Positions 20,485-30,868 of a DNA stretch of 64,000 nt are shown in pieces. Positions within the stretch are counted from its first letter, which is position 1; every line of letters starts with the position of its first letter. A program made the translations under genes and the position numbers. This DNA comes from Colwellia sp. (GTDB taxonomy: Bacteria; Pseudomonadota; Gammaproteobacteria; Enterobacterales; Alteromonadaceae), in assembly GCA_020630795.1 (NCBI GenBank), contig JAHDIK010000004.1, forward strand, positions 197,732-261,731, written 5' to 3'. The notes under the pieces were generated by a model. That model saw only the letters and a list, made by a program, of their open reading frames with translations. It ran no database searches and was not told where the DNA came from.

Positions 20485-20862
20485 ATGACCGTAACTCAAA
20501 AACAATATTCACAACTTGCCGAGATGGGCATAAATGTGTGGAAATCACGCGCTGAACCAAAGAATTCAGACGTGATTAATGAGTTATCAGAAAGTAGTCG
20601 TGTTATTGAAATTACTGCTGAAAGCGTAGTATCTCAGCGTGTATTTCTAGATGTGCTACGCAGTATCAATTGTGAAATTGGTGATATAAATGTTACCCAC
20701 AATACTATCGATTTAGGTTTAATCAATTGGCAATTTAGCTCAGTTCAGTCAATCTCGTTTGAGCACAATGTTTTAACAACTCCTGAATTATCCCAAATAA
20801 GCGCCAGCCTCGAGTTAAAGCGCAGCTTATGGAATACATTAAACCAAAAAGTACTTTCTTAA
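20485..20862 (+). CDS. holD: DNA polymerase III psi subunit
   Basis: A 125-residue protein. HolD is poorly conserved, but three anchors match the E. coli protein in order: an N-terminal QLAEMGINVWKSR (E. coli QQLGITQWSLR), a central DVLRSINCEIGDIN (DVLRALTVSPDQV) and a C-terminal LKRSLWNTLNQKV (ARAALWQQI). The N-terminus binds the chi subunit in known HolD and links the clamp loader to single-stranded DNA-binding protein. Its stop overlaps the rimI start (TAATG), the same holD-rimI coupling as in E. coli, which strongly supports the call. Confidence 0.88.
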   Translation: MTVTQKQYSQLAEMGINVWKSRAEPKNSDVINELSESSRVIEITAESVVSQRVFLDVLRSINCEIGDINVTHNTIDLGLINWQFSSVQSISFEHNVLTTPELSQISASLELKRSLWNTLNQKVLS

Positions 20863-21308
20863 TGACCAACTTCTTTCCTATTACTATTAACGATGTAGAT
20901 GCGTTAATGCCAATCGAAACAGCTTGCCACTCGCACCCTTGGAGCGAAAAAACATTTAAAAGTTGTATTGGTGGTAGATATTTTGGAAGTTTTATTAAAA
21001 ACAATGATGACTTAGTAGGGTTTTATATTGGCGAGCACGTAGTTGGCGAAGTTACGCTAATGGATATTTGTGTATCACCAGACAAGCAAGGTAACGGATT
21101 TGGTAAAGTGATGTTAAATCACTTTATTGACGAAGCAAAACGTATTGAAGCAACAAAAATATGGCTAGAAGTTAGAGCCAAAAACATCAGCGCTCAGATG
21201 ATGTATATTAATAGCGGCTTTGTAGAAACTGATCGACGAGTTGGATATTACCCTAGTGCCTCAGGCTTTGGGTATGAAGACGCTATAATCATGTGTTTAA
21301 GCTTGTAA
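20862..21308 (+). CDS. rimI: Ribosomal protein S18 alanine N-acetyltransferase
   Basis: A GNAT acetyltransferase that acetylates the N-terminal Ala of ribosomal protein S18. I start at the ATG overlapping the holD stop, giving 148 residues as in E. coli; an in-frame ATG 11 codons upstream lies inside holD and is less likely. Visible features are the acetyl-CoA loop QGNGFGKVM after the strand LMDICVSP, EVRAKNISAQMMYINSGF, and the RimI-type tail RRVGYYPS. It is translationally coupled to holD. In E. coli yjjG and prfC follow; here an accessory block intervenes before prfC. Confidence 0.94.
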   Translation: MTNFFPITINDVDALMPIETACHSHPWSEKTFKSCIGGRYFGSFIKNNDDLVGFYIGEHVVGEVTLMDICVSPDKQGNGFGKVMLNHFIDEAKRIEATKIWLEVRAKNISAQMMYINSGFVETDRRVGYYPSASGFGYEDAIIMCLSL

Positions 21309-21361
21309 AAGCTTATTCTTGAATAACCAAATTATATTAATTCTGTTTTTAATAACACAAT

Positions 21362-21392
21362 AAAAAGCCCAGTATATATAAATACTGGGCTT
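21362..21392. terminator. Bidirectional terminator between rimI and the GH2 gene
   Basis: An 11-bp perfect stem (AAGCCCAGTAT / ATACTGGGCTT) with a 6-nt loop is flanked by an A-run on the left and a T-rich run just right of it. It lies between convergent genes. Confidence 0.85.
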
Positions 21393-21416
21393 CATTTTTA
21401 CGTGAATCAAACCAAT

Positions 21417-23954
21417 CTAACGAATATTAAGTATCAATGTTTGCTCTGGTAAGTCTTTCGCTCGCGCAATAATACTCACGGTATTGGCAGTAGTATTTGA
21501 TTGTACAATAGCTAACGTACGACCTTTCGCTGTTACGATGCTCTTTGATTGAAAATCGTTAATATTCTCTGGAGCTCCTGTATCTACACCAAGCCATCTT
21601 GCATCACCTTTTAATTCAAAAGTAATCTCTGTGTTCTCAGTTTTTACCGGACGCCCTTTAGCATCGTGCAGTTGTACGACCAAATGCGCAACATCATAGC
21701 CATCGGCACTTAATACTGATTTATCAGCCGTTAATGTAAAACCAACCGGTTTATCTGCAGTTTCAAGTTCTGCTTCAATCTCTTGCCCTGTAAAGCCAGC
21801 TTTGGCCGTAATAACACCTGCTTTATAAGGCACAACCCATCTAAGAATACGGTCAGGAGCTTCCGACATACTTCTATAACCTAACGATTCACCATTCAAA
21901 AATAATTCTACAATTGAGTGGTTTGACGCAACTTCTACAAGAACAGGCTCGCCTTTCTCATAGTTCCAGTGCATGTTTGAATCTCGCCATGTATAACTCG
22001 CATTGCTTTTAGCTACCGCTAAACCAGACAGTTCATCTACATTAAAGCCAGAGTCTTTTAAAGGTAATGTGCCTAATGATAAATGTGGTTCGTTAACCCA
22101 TACGCTTTTAAAGTAGTTCCAACCTTGACGTTTGAAACCAGCTAAGTCGAGCATATCGCCCCACCCACTTTTATGTGGCCACTTTTTATGCCTTTCTCCC
22201 ATGTAGTCAATGCCTGTCCACATGAATTGACTGAACACCCCTGGAAATTGTAATACTTGCTTCCAATCGTCCCACGTTCCTGGATTTTCATTGATAGTGA
22301 TTTGTTTTTCAGGGAAATGAGTTTGCCCCCAAGGAATTACACTATTTCGATAACTGTAACCTGCAATATCAACAGCATCAGCATAACCGCTTACATGGCT
22401 TACTTGAGGAATAATCAAATTAGCTGTAGTTGGACGAGTTGTATCTAACTCTTTAACCCAACCGTTTAGCTTTTTAGCCGTTTCAGCCAGTATGTACTTT
22501 CCTTTATTAGAAGCTTCATAACGCTTTTTCAGCTCTTCTGGGGAATACTTAGGCGCAGCTCCCCAAAAGCTACCATCCATCTTAGTTGCATCATTTGGAT
22601 CATCCCAGAACCCTGTAACATAACGATAATGTACATATGTCCATTCAATTTCATTACCAATACTCCACTGAATAACACTCGGGTGATTTCTGTCTCGAAG
22701 CATAGTTCTGGTTAAATCGCTTTTACCCCACTTTTGAAAGTGCTCTACATAACCACGAGTAATGTAGTCGTCGTGGCGTTCATGCATATTCAATCGTTTA
22801 TCTTTTGCGTAATCAAATTCGTCAAAAAATTCATTTTGAACTAATATCCCCATTTCATCACATAAATCTAAGAACTCTTGAGAAAACGGATTATGAGTTG
22901 TTCTAATTGCATTTAAGCCCGCATCTTTCAACGACTGAATTCTTCTTCGCCATACTTCTTTAGGTACAGCTGCACCAACAAGTCCGCCGTCATGATGTAA
23001 AGATACGCCTTTAATTAACGTTGATTTACCGTTTAAGAAAAAACCTTTTTTTGCAATAAATTCAATGGTACGAATTCCAAAAGGCGTATGATAAGTATCA
23101 AGCACTTTTCCATTTTGAATAACCGTTGTTACCGCCTTATACATATATGGATTATCAACATCCCACAATGTTGGTTTTTTCACGGTTAATGACTGCGTTA
23201 ACACATTTTTGCTATTTGATTTGATACGTATTTTGTCTTGCTCAACAGCAACCACTTTCCCTTCGCTGTTAATCACTTGTGTTTTGACAACAACTCCTTC
23301 TTTGCGGCTAGTCGTATTTTTAACGTCAATTTGAATATTTACAGAAGCAGCATCTTTAGTCACCTTGGGCGTAGTAACAAATGTGCCCCATATAGGTACA
23401 TGAAGTTTATCTACCGTAACTAACTTTACGTTGCGATAAATACCACTTCCGGTATACCAACGGGCATCGCCATATCGAGAATGATCCACGTGCACCGTAA
23501 GTACATTACTTTTCTCATTAGTGTGTAAGTGCTCGGTTAAATCAAAGTAGGTTGGAGAATATCCATTTGGATTTTCTCCTAATCGATGACCATTAATCCA
23601 AAATGTAGCGTTGTTATATACACCGTCAAATAAAACATAAGTAATGTTATTTTCGTCATTTTTGTCTATTTTAAAGTGCTTTTGATATATACCTACACCA
23701 CCAGGTAAATACCCTGTAGCACCTTCTAAAGACTCATCAAATGACTGTTCGACACTCCAATCGTGAGGTAAGCGAATACTCCTCCATCGAGTATCGTCAA
23801 TAGGAAACACTTCGGGTAAGTCAGTATTTTGAACTAAGGTAAATTTCCAATCAAAATTAAAATCTTCTTCTCTGTCATTGGCACTTGCTAAGGTGACCCC
23901 ACAAAAAACACAGCACATACCAATAAATATTAATTTATTTATTCTATTTAACAT
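21417..23954 (-). CDS. Secreted glycoside hydrolase family 2 enzyme (beta-galactosidase-like)
   Basis: An 845-residue protein with a signal peptide (about 1-25, ending LASA), so periplasmic or secreted. The domains in order are a GH2 sugar-binding jelly roll (about 30-185, with GGVGIYQKHF), an Ig-like GH2 domain (about 190-300), the catalytic TIM barrel (about 300-620), then DUF4982-like and C-terminal Ig-like GH2 domains (about 640-845). The acid/base is Glu435 (WSIGNEIEW) and the likely nucleophile is Glu556 (ITINENPGTW). RTTHNPFSQEFLDLCDEMG is the usual GH2 barrel signature. The subfamily includes beta-galactosidases and enzymes for marine polysaccharides. No polysaccharide-utilisation partner is adjacent, so the substrate remains open. 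Confidence 0.88.
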   Translation of the reverse strand: MLNRINKLIFIGMCCVFCGVTLASANDREEDFNFDWKFTLVQNTDLPEVFPIDDTRWRSIRLPHDWSVEQSFDESLEGATGYLPGGVGIYQKHFKIDKNDENNITYVLFDGVYNNATFWINGHRLGENPNGYSPTYFDLTEHLHTNEKSNVLTVHVDHSRYGDARWYTGSGIYRNVKLVTVDKLHVPIWGTFVTTPKVTKDAASVNIQIDVKNTTSRKEGVVVKTQVINSEGKVVAVEQDKIRIKSNSKNVLTQSLTVKKPTLWDVDNPYMYKAVTTVIQNGKVLDTYHTPFGIRTIEFIAKKGFFLNGKSTLIKGVSLHHDGGLVGAAVPKEVWRRRIQSLKDAGLNAIRTTHNPFSQEFLDLCDEMGILVQNEFFDEFDYAKDKRLNMHERHDDYITRGYVEHFQKWGKSDLTRTMLRDRNHPSVIQWSIGNEIEWTYVHYRYVTGFWDDPNDATKMDGSFWGAAPKYSPEELKKRYEASNKGKYILAETAKKLNGWVKELDTTRPTTANLIIPQVSHVSGYADAVDIAGYSYRNSVIPWGQTHFPEKQITINENPGTWDDWKQVLQFPGVFSQFMWTGIDYMGERHKKWPHKSGWGDMLDLAGFKRQGWNYFKSVWVNEPHLSLGTLPLKDSGFNVDELSGLAVAKSNASYTWRDSNMHWNYEKGEPVLVEVASNHSIVELFLNGESLGYRSMSEAPDRILRWVVPYKAGVITAKAGFTGQEIEAELETADKPVGFTLTADKSVLSADGYDVAHLVVQLHDAKGRPVKTENTEITFELKGDARWLGVDTGAPENINDFQSKSIVTAKGRTLAIVQSNTTANTVSIIARAKDLPEQTLILNIR

Positions 23955-24107
23955 TTAAGCATTAACTCCAAAAGCTATCGTATAAATATTTAAAAATTGT
24001 TAACAATTAAAAATAAAAACAATACTATAAAATAATAGCTATTGATAGTAATTCAAACGATTATATTTTAGAGAATAAAACTGCGGTTTATATTTTATGG
24101 TAAGTGT

Positions 24108-25145
24108 TTAAGTGTAGAGCTGCTCATGACATTCCGACAAAATAGATAACGCGATAGACTCTGGTAGCTGCCCACCAATATTTAAACCTATTGGACTAGA
24201 AAGCGGTGTAGATAGCGCTGAAAGTGACAAATTTTCCTGCTCTAAAATTCGCTCTCGCCTGTGAATTGGCCCCAACAAACCTACATATTTTGCACTTGAA
24301 TGCTGTGCGACTTTTAGTGCTTCGCCATCCATTAATATGTTGTGAGTCATAATAACAATACCGTCAACACTGTTCATTAATGCGTTATCTTTTAGTAACT
24401 CGTTTGCAGGTAACTTGATGATATTATCAACAGTCGGAAAATGAGATGCTCTTGCGTACGCAGGCCTTTTATCTATTAAGGTAACTTGCCAGCCCAAGGT
24501 GCTCGCCATTTCAGTCAAAGGGAGTGCGTCTACTCCCCCACCAAATACCATAATATGCGGACTAGGTTTAACGGGCGTATATAACCACGATGTGCTGTTA
24601 ATATCTTCTAATAAAACAGCTTTAGCGGAATAGTTTGATGAATGATGTTCAAATAGCGCGTCTAAATCATTAGCGATAGGATGCTCTAATATCAAATGTT
24701 TTGGATCAGAATAAATTGCATTATTAACTGCTTGTTCACTAATTTGTTGAACGTAACATACCTGATTTCGCTGTTTTAACGCAGTTAATAATTCAGGCAA
24801 TGCTAAATAACTATTTTGTTGTGTAAGTGGCTGAAGTAATATTTTTACTAATCCTCCGCATCCTATGCCAAGTTGCCAACCTACATCATCTTCATCAGTC
24901 ATGTCGTAAGTAACAATTTTTTGTTGCTCGGTGTCCATCACTTGACGGGCATGACGCATTAAATCTGACTCTAAACAACCACCACTTAACAAGCCATATT
25001 GCTCACCTAAATCGCCAAACAACATCATCGCACCCGGCTTACGATAAGAAGAACCTTTGATATCAAAAACAGTGCCAAGCACCCATTGTTGTGAATGTCG
25101 TTTAGGATACCAGTGGTTTAAAAGTGTCGTTAATTGGTTATTCAT
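24108..25145 (-). CDS. XdhC/CoxI family molybdoenzyme accessory protein
   Basis: A 345-residue cytosolic protein. The N-terminal XdhC/CoxI domain (about 10-110) has GTVFDIKGSSYRKPGAMM, LLSGGCLESDL and the conserved Cys in GIGCGG. The C-terminal Rossmann-type domain (about 195-345) has HIMVFGGGVDALPL. XdhC proteins bind molybdenum cofactor and sulfurate or insert it into xanthine-dehydrogenase-type enzymes. None of those is in the window; the only molybdoenzyme here is NapA, a bis-MGD enzyme encoded just upstream. It lies beyond the nap terminator and is probably transcribed separately. A partner elsewhere in the genome is the simplest reading. Confidence 0.85.
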   Translation of the reverse strand: MNNQLTTLLNHWYPKRHSQQWVLGTVFDIKGSSYRKPGAMMLFGDLGEQYGLLSGGCLESDLMRHARQVMDTEQQKIVTYDMTDEDDVGWQLGIGCGGLVKILLQPLTQQNSYLALPELLTALKQRNQVCYVQQISEQAVNNAIYSDPKHLILEHPIANDLDALFEHHSSNYSAKAVLLEDINSTSWLYTPVKPSPHIMVFGGGVDALPLTEMASTLGWQVTLIDKRPAYARASHFPTVDNIIKLPANELLKDNALMNSVDGIVIMTHNILMDGEALKVAQHSSAKYVGLLGPIHRRERILEQENLSLSALSTPLSSPIGLNIGGQLPESIALSILSECHEQLYT

Positions 25146-25247
25146 GTATTACACGTTGTAGGGTTTTAAACAGCAAAGGCCTAGAACATATCACATCAAC
25201 TAAAATCTTCTATAGTTTTATATGTAATAAAATGGTTCAACAGATAC

Positions 25248-25276
25248 AAAAAAGCACCGAAATATCGGTGCTTTTT
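25248..25276 (-). terminator. Terminator of the nap operon
   Basis: A 12-bp stem (AAAAAGCACCGA / TCGGTGCTTTTT) with an AATA loop lies 21 bp past the napC stop. It is followed on the minus strand by a T-run and separates napC from the XdhC gene. Confidence 0.88.
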
Positions 25277-25296
25277 AACAATATTGACTATTAATG

Positions 25297-25887
25297 TTAC
25301 CAGTTATCTACGCCTTTCATGTCTGGTAGTTCATGTGCAATACCTTTGTGACAATCAATACATGTTTTTTCACCCGACGCTAAAGCATCTGAGTGCATTT
25401 TAACACTACGATTACCTTGTTCAGAAAAATCCATATACTCAAAGTTATGACAGTTACGACACTCTAAAGAGTCGTTGTCTTTCATACGTTTCCATTCTCG
25501 TTCAGCCATTGAACGACGATGATCAACAAACTTTTCGCGCGTATCAATTAACCCCGTTAACTTACCCCATACTTCCTTACTTGCCGCAATTTTACGAACA
25601 ATTTTATGCGTCCACTTTTTAGGAACATGACAATCAGGACAAGTCGCTCTTACACCCGAACGGTTAGAGTAGTGAATAGTTTCTTTGTATTCTTCATACA
25701 CATTAGCTTCCATTTCATGACAGCTAATACAAAACTCTTCTGTATTGGTTACTTCTAAAGCCGTGTTAAATCCACCCCAGAAAATAACACCACCAGCAAA
25801 GCCAAGTGCAAGAATTAACCACAAGCCTGCACTACTAGGTGATTTTAAATAGTGCCATATACGTTTCATTTTTGATTCTTGAGTCAT
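25297..25887 (-). CDS. napC: NapC, tetraheme c-type cytochrome quinol dehydrogenase
   Basis: A 196-residue membrane-anchored cytochrome of the NapC/NirT family. One N-terminal membrane helix (about 18-38) is followed by a periplasmic domain with four haem sites: CISCH, CPDCH, CRNCH and CIDCH. It oxidises membrane quinol and passes electrons to NapB and then NapA. Its length is typical (E. coli 200). It is the last gene of the nap operon, 19 bp after napB. Having both NapC and NapGH, as in E. coli, gives two quinol entry routes. Confidence 0.95.
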   Translation of the reverse strand: MTQESKMKRIWHYLKSPSSAGLWLILALGFAGGVIFWGGFNTALEVTNTEEFCISCHEMEANVYEEYKETIHYSNRSGVRATCPDCHVPKKWTHKIVRKIAASKEVWGKLTGLIDTREKFVDHRRSMAEREWKRMKDNDSLECRNCHNFEYMDFSEQGNRSVKMHSDALASGEKTCIDCHKGIAHELPDMKGVDNW

Positions 25888-25906
25888 AATACTTCCTTAG
25901 ATGTTG

Positions 25907-26368
25907 TTATTCGTCATTCTTCAATGACTCAACAGGTTTAAAGGTATTCTCGACTAAAGGTCGTGCATCAGCTTGTGTTACATGACACTGAGAACAAAAA
26001 TAACGACGTGGAGAAACATCACTTAACACTTTACCGTCTCGTGTTTCAAAGTGAGTTAAACTCACTTTAGTAGCGCCTGTTTCTGCTGCGTACTTCCATC
26101 CGTGACAAGTAAGGCACTTGTTACTGTTTTTATCTACTCGATAGCCACGTGTTTGATGAGGTACAACAGGTGGTTGATGCACATAATTACGTGCGACTGG
26201 ATTTTTATCTTTGTGAACACGCTTCAACGCTTCAGCTTTGCGTGTTTCATCAATGGTTGCAGCGCCACGAATTGTCGCTAAACCACCTGAGTTAACTTCT
26301 TCTTGAGCAAGTGATGATCCTGAAACGGCCACGCCCAACACTATCATCATTAACGGTAATATTTTCAT
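25907..26368 (-). CDS. napB: NapB, diheme cytochrome subunit of periplasmic nitrate reductase
   Basis: A 153-residue periplasmic cytochrome with a cleavable signal peptide (about 1-22, SSLAQ). It has two haem-binding motifs, CLTCH and CSQCH, plus the NapB blocks PPVVPHQTRGYRV and SPRRYFCSQCHV. It is the electron-transfer partner of NapA. Its start overlaps the napH stop by 4 bp (ATGA), showing translational coupling. Gene order napG-napH-napB-napC is the enteric type. Confidence 0.95.
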   Translation of the reverse strand: MKILPLMMIVLGVAVSGSSLAQEEVNSGGLATIRGAATIDETRKAEALKRVHKDKNPVARNYVHQPPVVPHQTRGYRVDKNSNKCLTCHGWKYAAETGATKVSLTHFETRDGKVLSDVSPRRYFCSQCHVTQADARPLVENTFKPVESLKNDE

Positions 26369-27231
26369 TGTTTTACCTCCGCCTTAATAGGCAACCTTGT
26401 CGTTATTTTAAAAACATCTTGTGAACACACGTCTATACAACGTGCACAATTTGTACAATCAGCTGATTCAATCATCGGGCTATACCCTTTGTTTTCACCA
26501 AACAAAGGCATTTTCAACACATGTGGTTCTGTACACACAGTAAAGCAGTCCATGCACTTATCACATTTTTCACGTTGATAAGCTGACACTTTAATAGGGC
26601 TATAGCGTCCCACTAGGTTGTAAAAAGCTCCGAGTGGACAAACATGACCACACCAGCCGTGCTCTACGAGCAATAAATCAAATAAAAAAATGCCTACAAG
26701 TACTATCCAACCTAACCCCATTCCAAAAATCACACCACGGTGAAATAGTGATACAGGGTTGATGAGTTCCCATGCCATAGTGCCTAATACAACAGGTAAT
26801 ACTAGTGACATAGCCAACACCCAAAAGCGTGTTTTTCTTGATAGCTTTGTTGACGCTCTAACTTTTAATTTTCTGCGTAACCAATGCGCTAAATCGGTAA
26901 TCACGTTAACTGGACAAACCCAAGAGCAGAAGAACCTTCCACCAACCATAAAGTAAAAAACAGCAACAATGAGTGCACCAAGTACAGCAGTAATTTCTGG
27001 AATATGGCCTGCTGCGATTGATTGCATAAGCATAAAAGGATCTGTCATTGGCACTGTGTCTAAGAGCACACTTGAACTCAAGTTACCTTTTAGTACCCAA
27101 ACACCAAACAAAGGGCCGATTAAAAATAGTGCTAATATGCCTAGTTGACTTACTCTTCTTAAAAGCAAGTATTTATGAGCACCTAGCCAGCCTTTTGTTG
27201 CTATTGCTTCTGCTCCCACCGAGGCTTTCAT
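26365..27231 (-). CDS. napH: NapH, membrane ferredoxin-type quinol dehydrogenase subunit
   Basis: A 288-residue inner-membrane protein with four membrane helices in about residues 25-205 and the family motif CSWVCPVNVITDLA, plus a second CGHVCPLGAFY loop. The C-terminal cytosolic domain has two [4Fe-4S] clusters: CDKCMDCFTVC and CTNCARCIDVC. With NapG it forms a quinol dehydrogenase feeding NapAB, especially from ubiquinol in E. coli. It overlaps napG by one base and napB by four. Confidence 0.95.
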   Translation of the reverse strand: MKASVGAEAIATKGWLGAHKYLLLRRVSQLGILALFLIGPLFGVWVLKGNLSSSVLLDTVPMTDPFMLMQSIAAGHIPEITAVLGALIVAVFYFMVGGRFFCSWVCPVNVITDLAHWLRRKLKVRASTKLSRKTRFWVLAMSLVLPVVLGTMAWELINPVSLFHRGVIFGMGLGWIVLVGIFLFDLLLVEHGWCGHVCPLGAFYNLVGRYSPIKVSAYQREKCDKCMDCFTVCTEPHVLKMPLFGENKGYSPMIESADCTNCARCIDVCSQDVFKITTRLPIKAEVKQ

Positions 27232-27989
27232 TACTTAGTTCCCGGTAGGCGATCAGGTAAATCGAGCACTTCATCAATAAGTGATCCGCCAGCTTTGTCT
27301 TTTTCAATCCAACCCCAACGGTAATGATGTCCTAATTCACCCTTTGCGATTTCTCTTGGTAAAACTTTTATTGCTGCTTCTTCTAGCGGGCACGCATGCT
27401 CGCATTTACCACAACCCGTGCACTTATCTGAATGCACGGTTGGAATAAACATCGCGTGATGCCCTGTACGACTGTTACGTTCTATTTCAAGTGTTATCGC
27501 TTCGTCTATTAACGGACAAACACGATGACAAATATCACAACGTAGCCCTTGCGTGTTTAAGCAAGTTTCTCGATCGATTAAAACTGCCAATCCCATTTTT
27601 GCATCGTTTATTGATTCTAATTCTGGTGAAATTGCGCCGGTAGGACACGCCGTTTGGCAAGGTATGTCTTCACACATTTCACAAGGAATCACATTAGCGT
27701 CAAAATAAGGAGTGCCTGTTGTAACAGGTTCGAAAATTTTGCCTAACTTCAAGGTGTCGTATGGGCATGCTTCTACACATAACCCACAACGAACACATGC
27801 AGCTAAAAAGTCTTCTTCGGTTAACGCTCCCGGAGGTCGTAAACATTGAGCAGCCAAGCTTTGCGATTGCTTAGAATAACCAGCTAAACCAAGCCCTAAT
27901 AAACCTGTTCCACATACACCACGACTAGCTTCAGTAATAAACTGACGTCTAGTGGTTTTTCTCGGTGTATGTGTTTTATCTGCTGTCAT
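27231..27989 (-). CDS. napG: NapG, ferredoxin-type electron-transfer protein
   Basis: A 252-residue iron-sulfur protein with a twin-arginine export signal ([12 protein letters not shown]), so periplasmic. It carries four clusters of Cys motifs: [35 protein letters not shown] and [12 protein letters not shown]. It partners NapH in quinol oxidation. It follows napA by 23 bp and its stop overlaps the napH start. Its length matches E. coli NapG (231) with a slightly longer tail. Confidence 0.94.
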   Translation of the reverse strand: MTADKTHTPRKTTRRQFITEASRGVCGTGLLGLGLAGYSKQSQSLAAQCLRPPGALTEEDFLAACVRCGLCVEACPYDTLKLGKIFEPVTTGTPYFDANVIPCEMCEDIPCQTACPTGAISPELESINDAKMGLAVLIDRETCLNTQGLRCDICHRVCPLIDEAITLEIERNSRTGHHAMFIPTVHSDKCTGCGKCEHACPLEEAAIKVLPREIAKGELGHHYRWGWIEKDKAGGSLIDEVLDLPDRLPGTK

Positions 27990-28012
27990 GTTTACGCTCT
28001 ACGGCCAATTAA

Positions 28013-30502
28013 TTACGCTTTCATTATTTTCACTGCACACTTTTTGTAATCCGTTTCTTTTGAAAGCGGATCCGTTGCATCAAGTGTGAGCTTGTTAGTT
28101 AATTGCTTCGCATCAAACCAAGGCATAAATACCAAACCTTTTGGCGGTCTGTTACGGCCTCGAGTTTCTACACGTGTGCGCACTTCACCACGGCGAGATT
28201 GAATAATACATTCTTGTCCTCGACGTAAATCACGCTTTTTAGCGTCTTCAGGGTGCATAAAAATTACCGCATCAGGGAATGCTTTGTGTAATTCTGGAAC
28301 ACGTGCCGTCATTGAGCCTGAATGCCAATGCTCGAGTACACGGCCAGTACTTAACCATAGGTCATACTCTTCATCAGGCGCTTCAGCTGGTGGCTCGTAC
28401 GGTAACGCAAAAATAACGGCTTTTTTGTCTGGCTTACCATAGAATTGAACACCGCTGCCTTTTTCAACATATGAATCGTAACCTTCACGGAAACGCCATA
28501 ATGTTTCTTTACCATCAATAACTGGCCATCTAAGACCTCGAGCTTCATGGTAAACATCAAAGTCAGCTAAATCGTGACCATGCCCTCTACCAAATTGAGC
28601 ATATTCTTCAAATAAACCTTTTTGAGCATAAAACCCAAAGTAATCAGCTTCTTGGTTAATATCACCTTTACATTCAGATGTAGGGAATTTATCAACCTGC
28701 CCATTTCGATAAAGTACGTCGTACATTGTTTTGCCGCGATATTCTGGCTTTTTAGCAAGGAGCTCTTCTGGCCATACTTCTTCAATATTAAAGCGTTTTG
28801 AAAACTCCATAAGTTGCCATAAATCTGAACGCGCTTCTCCTGGTGCTGACACTTGCTGATGCCAAAATTGAGTACGTCGTTCAGCATTTCCGTAAGCACC
28901 TTCTTTTTCTACCCACATTGCCGTTGGTAAAATCAGATCAGCCGCTTGTGCAGTAACCGTAGGATATGGGTCTGATACAACAATAAAGTTTTCAGGATTA
29001 CGGTAACCCGGTAAAGTTTCTTCATTCATGTTAGCTGCTGCTTGTACGTTGTTAGTACATTGCACCCAATACGCGTTTAACTTACCGTCTTTAAGCATAC
29101 GGTTTTGTAAAACAGCGTGATAACCAGGTTTTGGCGGGATTGTCCCTTCAGGTAGCTTCCAAATTTTTTCTGAAAACGCTCTGTGTTTAGGGTTTTTAAC
29201 CACTAAATCAGCTGGTAATCGATGAGCAAACGTTCCTACTTCGCGCGCCGTACCACATGCTGACGGCTGACCCGTTAATGAAAACGGACTATTACCTGGT
29301 TCAGAAATTTTACCTGTTAGTAAATGTACGTTGTACATTAAGTTGTTTGCCCAAACACCACGTGTATGCTGATTGAAACCCATGGTCCAGAACGATGTAA
29401 CTTTAACTTTAGGATCAGCGTATAGCTTAGCCATTTCAATCAAGTTAGCTACTGGCACACCAGAAAGCTCAGACGCATACTCAGCTGTGTATTTACTCAC
29501 AAACTTTGCGTAAGCCTCGAAAGACATAGGTGACGAACCACCTTTACCTGGATTTTTAGCTGACTTTTCTAAAGGGTGTGTAGGACGCAGGCCATAACCA
29601 ATATCAGTTACGCCTTCACGAATGTTTACATGATTCTTCAAAAAGTCTTCGTTAACCGCGTCATTTTGAATAATGTAGTTAGCAATAAAGTTTAATATTG
29701 CTAAGTCAGTTTGCGGCGTAAAAATCATGCCGTTATCAGCAAGCTCAAAACTACGGTGCTTATAAGTTGATAACACGTGAACTTTTACATGAGGAGCACT
29801 TAAACGGCGATCTGTTAAACGAGACCATAATATAGGGTGCATTTCCGCCATGTTCGATCCCCAAAGAACAAATGCGTCTGCATTTTCTAGATCGTCGTAA
29901 CATCCCATTGGCTCGTCAATACCGAAGGTACGCATAAAGCCACCAACAGCAGAAGCCATACAGTGACGCGCGTTTGGATCAATGTTGTTTGAACGAAATC
30001 CAGCTTTCATTAGTTTAGATGCTGCGTAGCCTTCCCAAACTGTCCACTGGCCAGAACCAAACATACCTACTGATGTAGGACCTTTTTTCTTTAGCGCTGT
30101 TTTAAATTTGTCGGCCATTACATCGAAAGCTTTGTCCCAGCTTACTGGCGTAAATTCACCTTCTTTATCAAACTCACCGTCTGTCATCCTAAGTAACGGC
30201 TGAGTTAAGCGATCTTTACCGTACATTACCTTCGACAAAAAGTACCCTTTGATACAGTTTAACCCTTTGTTTACTGGTGCATCAGGGTCGCCTTGCGTTG
30301 CGACTACTTTACCTTTTTGCGTACCAACTAAAACACTACACCCCGTTCCACAAAAACGACATGGTGCTTTGTCCCATTTAATAGCTGAGTCTGACGACTT
30401 AGATATTAAATTAGCCGCTGATGCAGGAACAGCAACGCCAGCCGCTGCGGCTGTTGCTGCCACCGCATTTGCTTTAATAAAGTCTCTTCTTGTTAAACTC
30501 AT
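28013..30502 (-). CDS. napA: NapA, catalytic subunit of periplasmic nitrate reductase
   Basis: An 829-residue molybdoenzyme (E. coli 828) that reduces nitrate to nitrite in the periplasm. A twin-arginine signal ([12 protein letters not shown], about residues 2-13) precedes an Ala-rich core. The [4Fe-4S] site is [10 protein letters not shown] plus the later Cys in GLNCIKGYF. The Cys in [12 protein letters not shown] is the expected molybdenum ligand of Mo-bis-MGD. The C-terminal part has the NapA-type [15 protein letters not shown]. Its start overlaps the napD stop (ATGA). Confidence 0.98.
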   Translation of the reverse strand: MSLTRRDFIKANAVAATAAAAGVAVPASAANLISKSSDSAIKWDKAPCRFCGTGCSVLVGTQKGKVVATQGDPDAPVNKGLNCIKGYFLSKVMYGKDRLTQPLLRMTDGEFDKEGEFTPVSWDKAFDVMADKFKTALKKKGPTSVGMFGSGQWTVWEGYAASKLMKAGFRSNNIDPNARHCMASAVGGFMRTFGIDEPMGCYDDLENADAFVLWGSNMAEMHPILWSRLTDRRLSAPHVKVHVLSTYKHRSFELADNGMIFTPQTDLAILNFIANYIIQNDAVNEDFLKNHVNIREGVTDIGYGLRPTHPLEKSAKNPGKGGSSPMSFEAYAKFVSKYTAEYASELSGVPVANLIEMAKLYADPKVKVTSFWTMGFNQHTRGVWANNLMYNVHLLTGKISEPGNSPFSLTGQPSACGTAREVGTFAHRLPADLVVKNPKHRAFSEKIWKLPEGTIPPKPGYHAVLQNRMLKDGKLNAYWVQCTNNVQAAANMNEETLPGYRNPENFIVVSDPYPTVTAQAADLILPTAMWVEKEGAYGNAERRTQFWHQQVSAPGEARSDLWQLMEFSKRFNIEEVWPEELLAKKPEYRGKTMYDVLYRNGQVDKFPTSECKGDINQEADYFGFYAQKGLFEEYAQFGRGHGHDLADFDVYHEARGLRWPVIDGKETLWRFREGYDSYVEKGSGVQFYGKPDKKAVIFALPYEPPAEAPDEEYDLWLSTGRVLEHWHSGSMTARVPELHKAFPDAVIFMHPEDAKKRDLRRGQECIIQSRRGEVRTRVETRGRNRPPKGLVFMPWFDAKQLTNKLTLDATDPLSKETDYKKCAVKIMKA

Positions 30503-30798
30503 ATTTTTTCCCCTTGATGCTGGGGTAATCCAGCGTCATTGTGATGAAAAATTAATGATGATGAAATTACGCCGTTAACGTGACTCATATCAGTAATAGT
30601 ATCGATTAACTTACTTTTTTTAGGGTTATCGATTACCTCTTCAATAGTAACCACCATATTTCCGGTATCACCGGTTACATGGACCTCTGCGCCCGGAAAT
30701 TCACTAAGTTCTTTTGCTACGTCATCCACTTTGGTTGGATGGGCAACAAACATAACTCCAGCGATATTTATTGGGCTTTCTTCTAATAAATTGATCAA
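30499..30798 (-). CDS. napD: NapD, chaperone for NapA maturation
   Basis: A 99-residue cytosolic chaperone that binds the NapA twin-arginine signal and delays export until cofactor is inserted. It shows the family pattern [21 protein letters not shown] ... GNMVVTIEE (given in parts). It overlaps napA by four bases, the usual arrangement. The C-terminus is longer and more polar than in E. coli NapD (87 residues). Confidence 0.92.
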   Translation of the reverse strand: MINLLEESPINIAGVMFVAHPTKVDDVAKELSEFPGAEVHVTGDTGNMVVTIEEVIDNPKKSKLIDTITDMSHVNGVISSSLIFHHNDAGLPQHQGEKI

Positions 30799-30868
30799 TG
30801 TTTCGATCCTTATTTAGTGCGTTAAGTTGTTTTGTGAATACATTATTCTTATTCACTAATCGTTGTTC

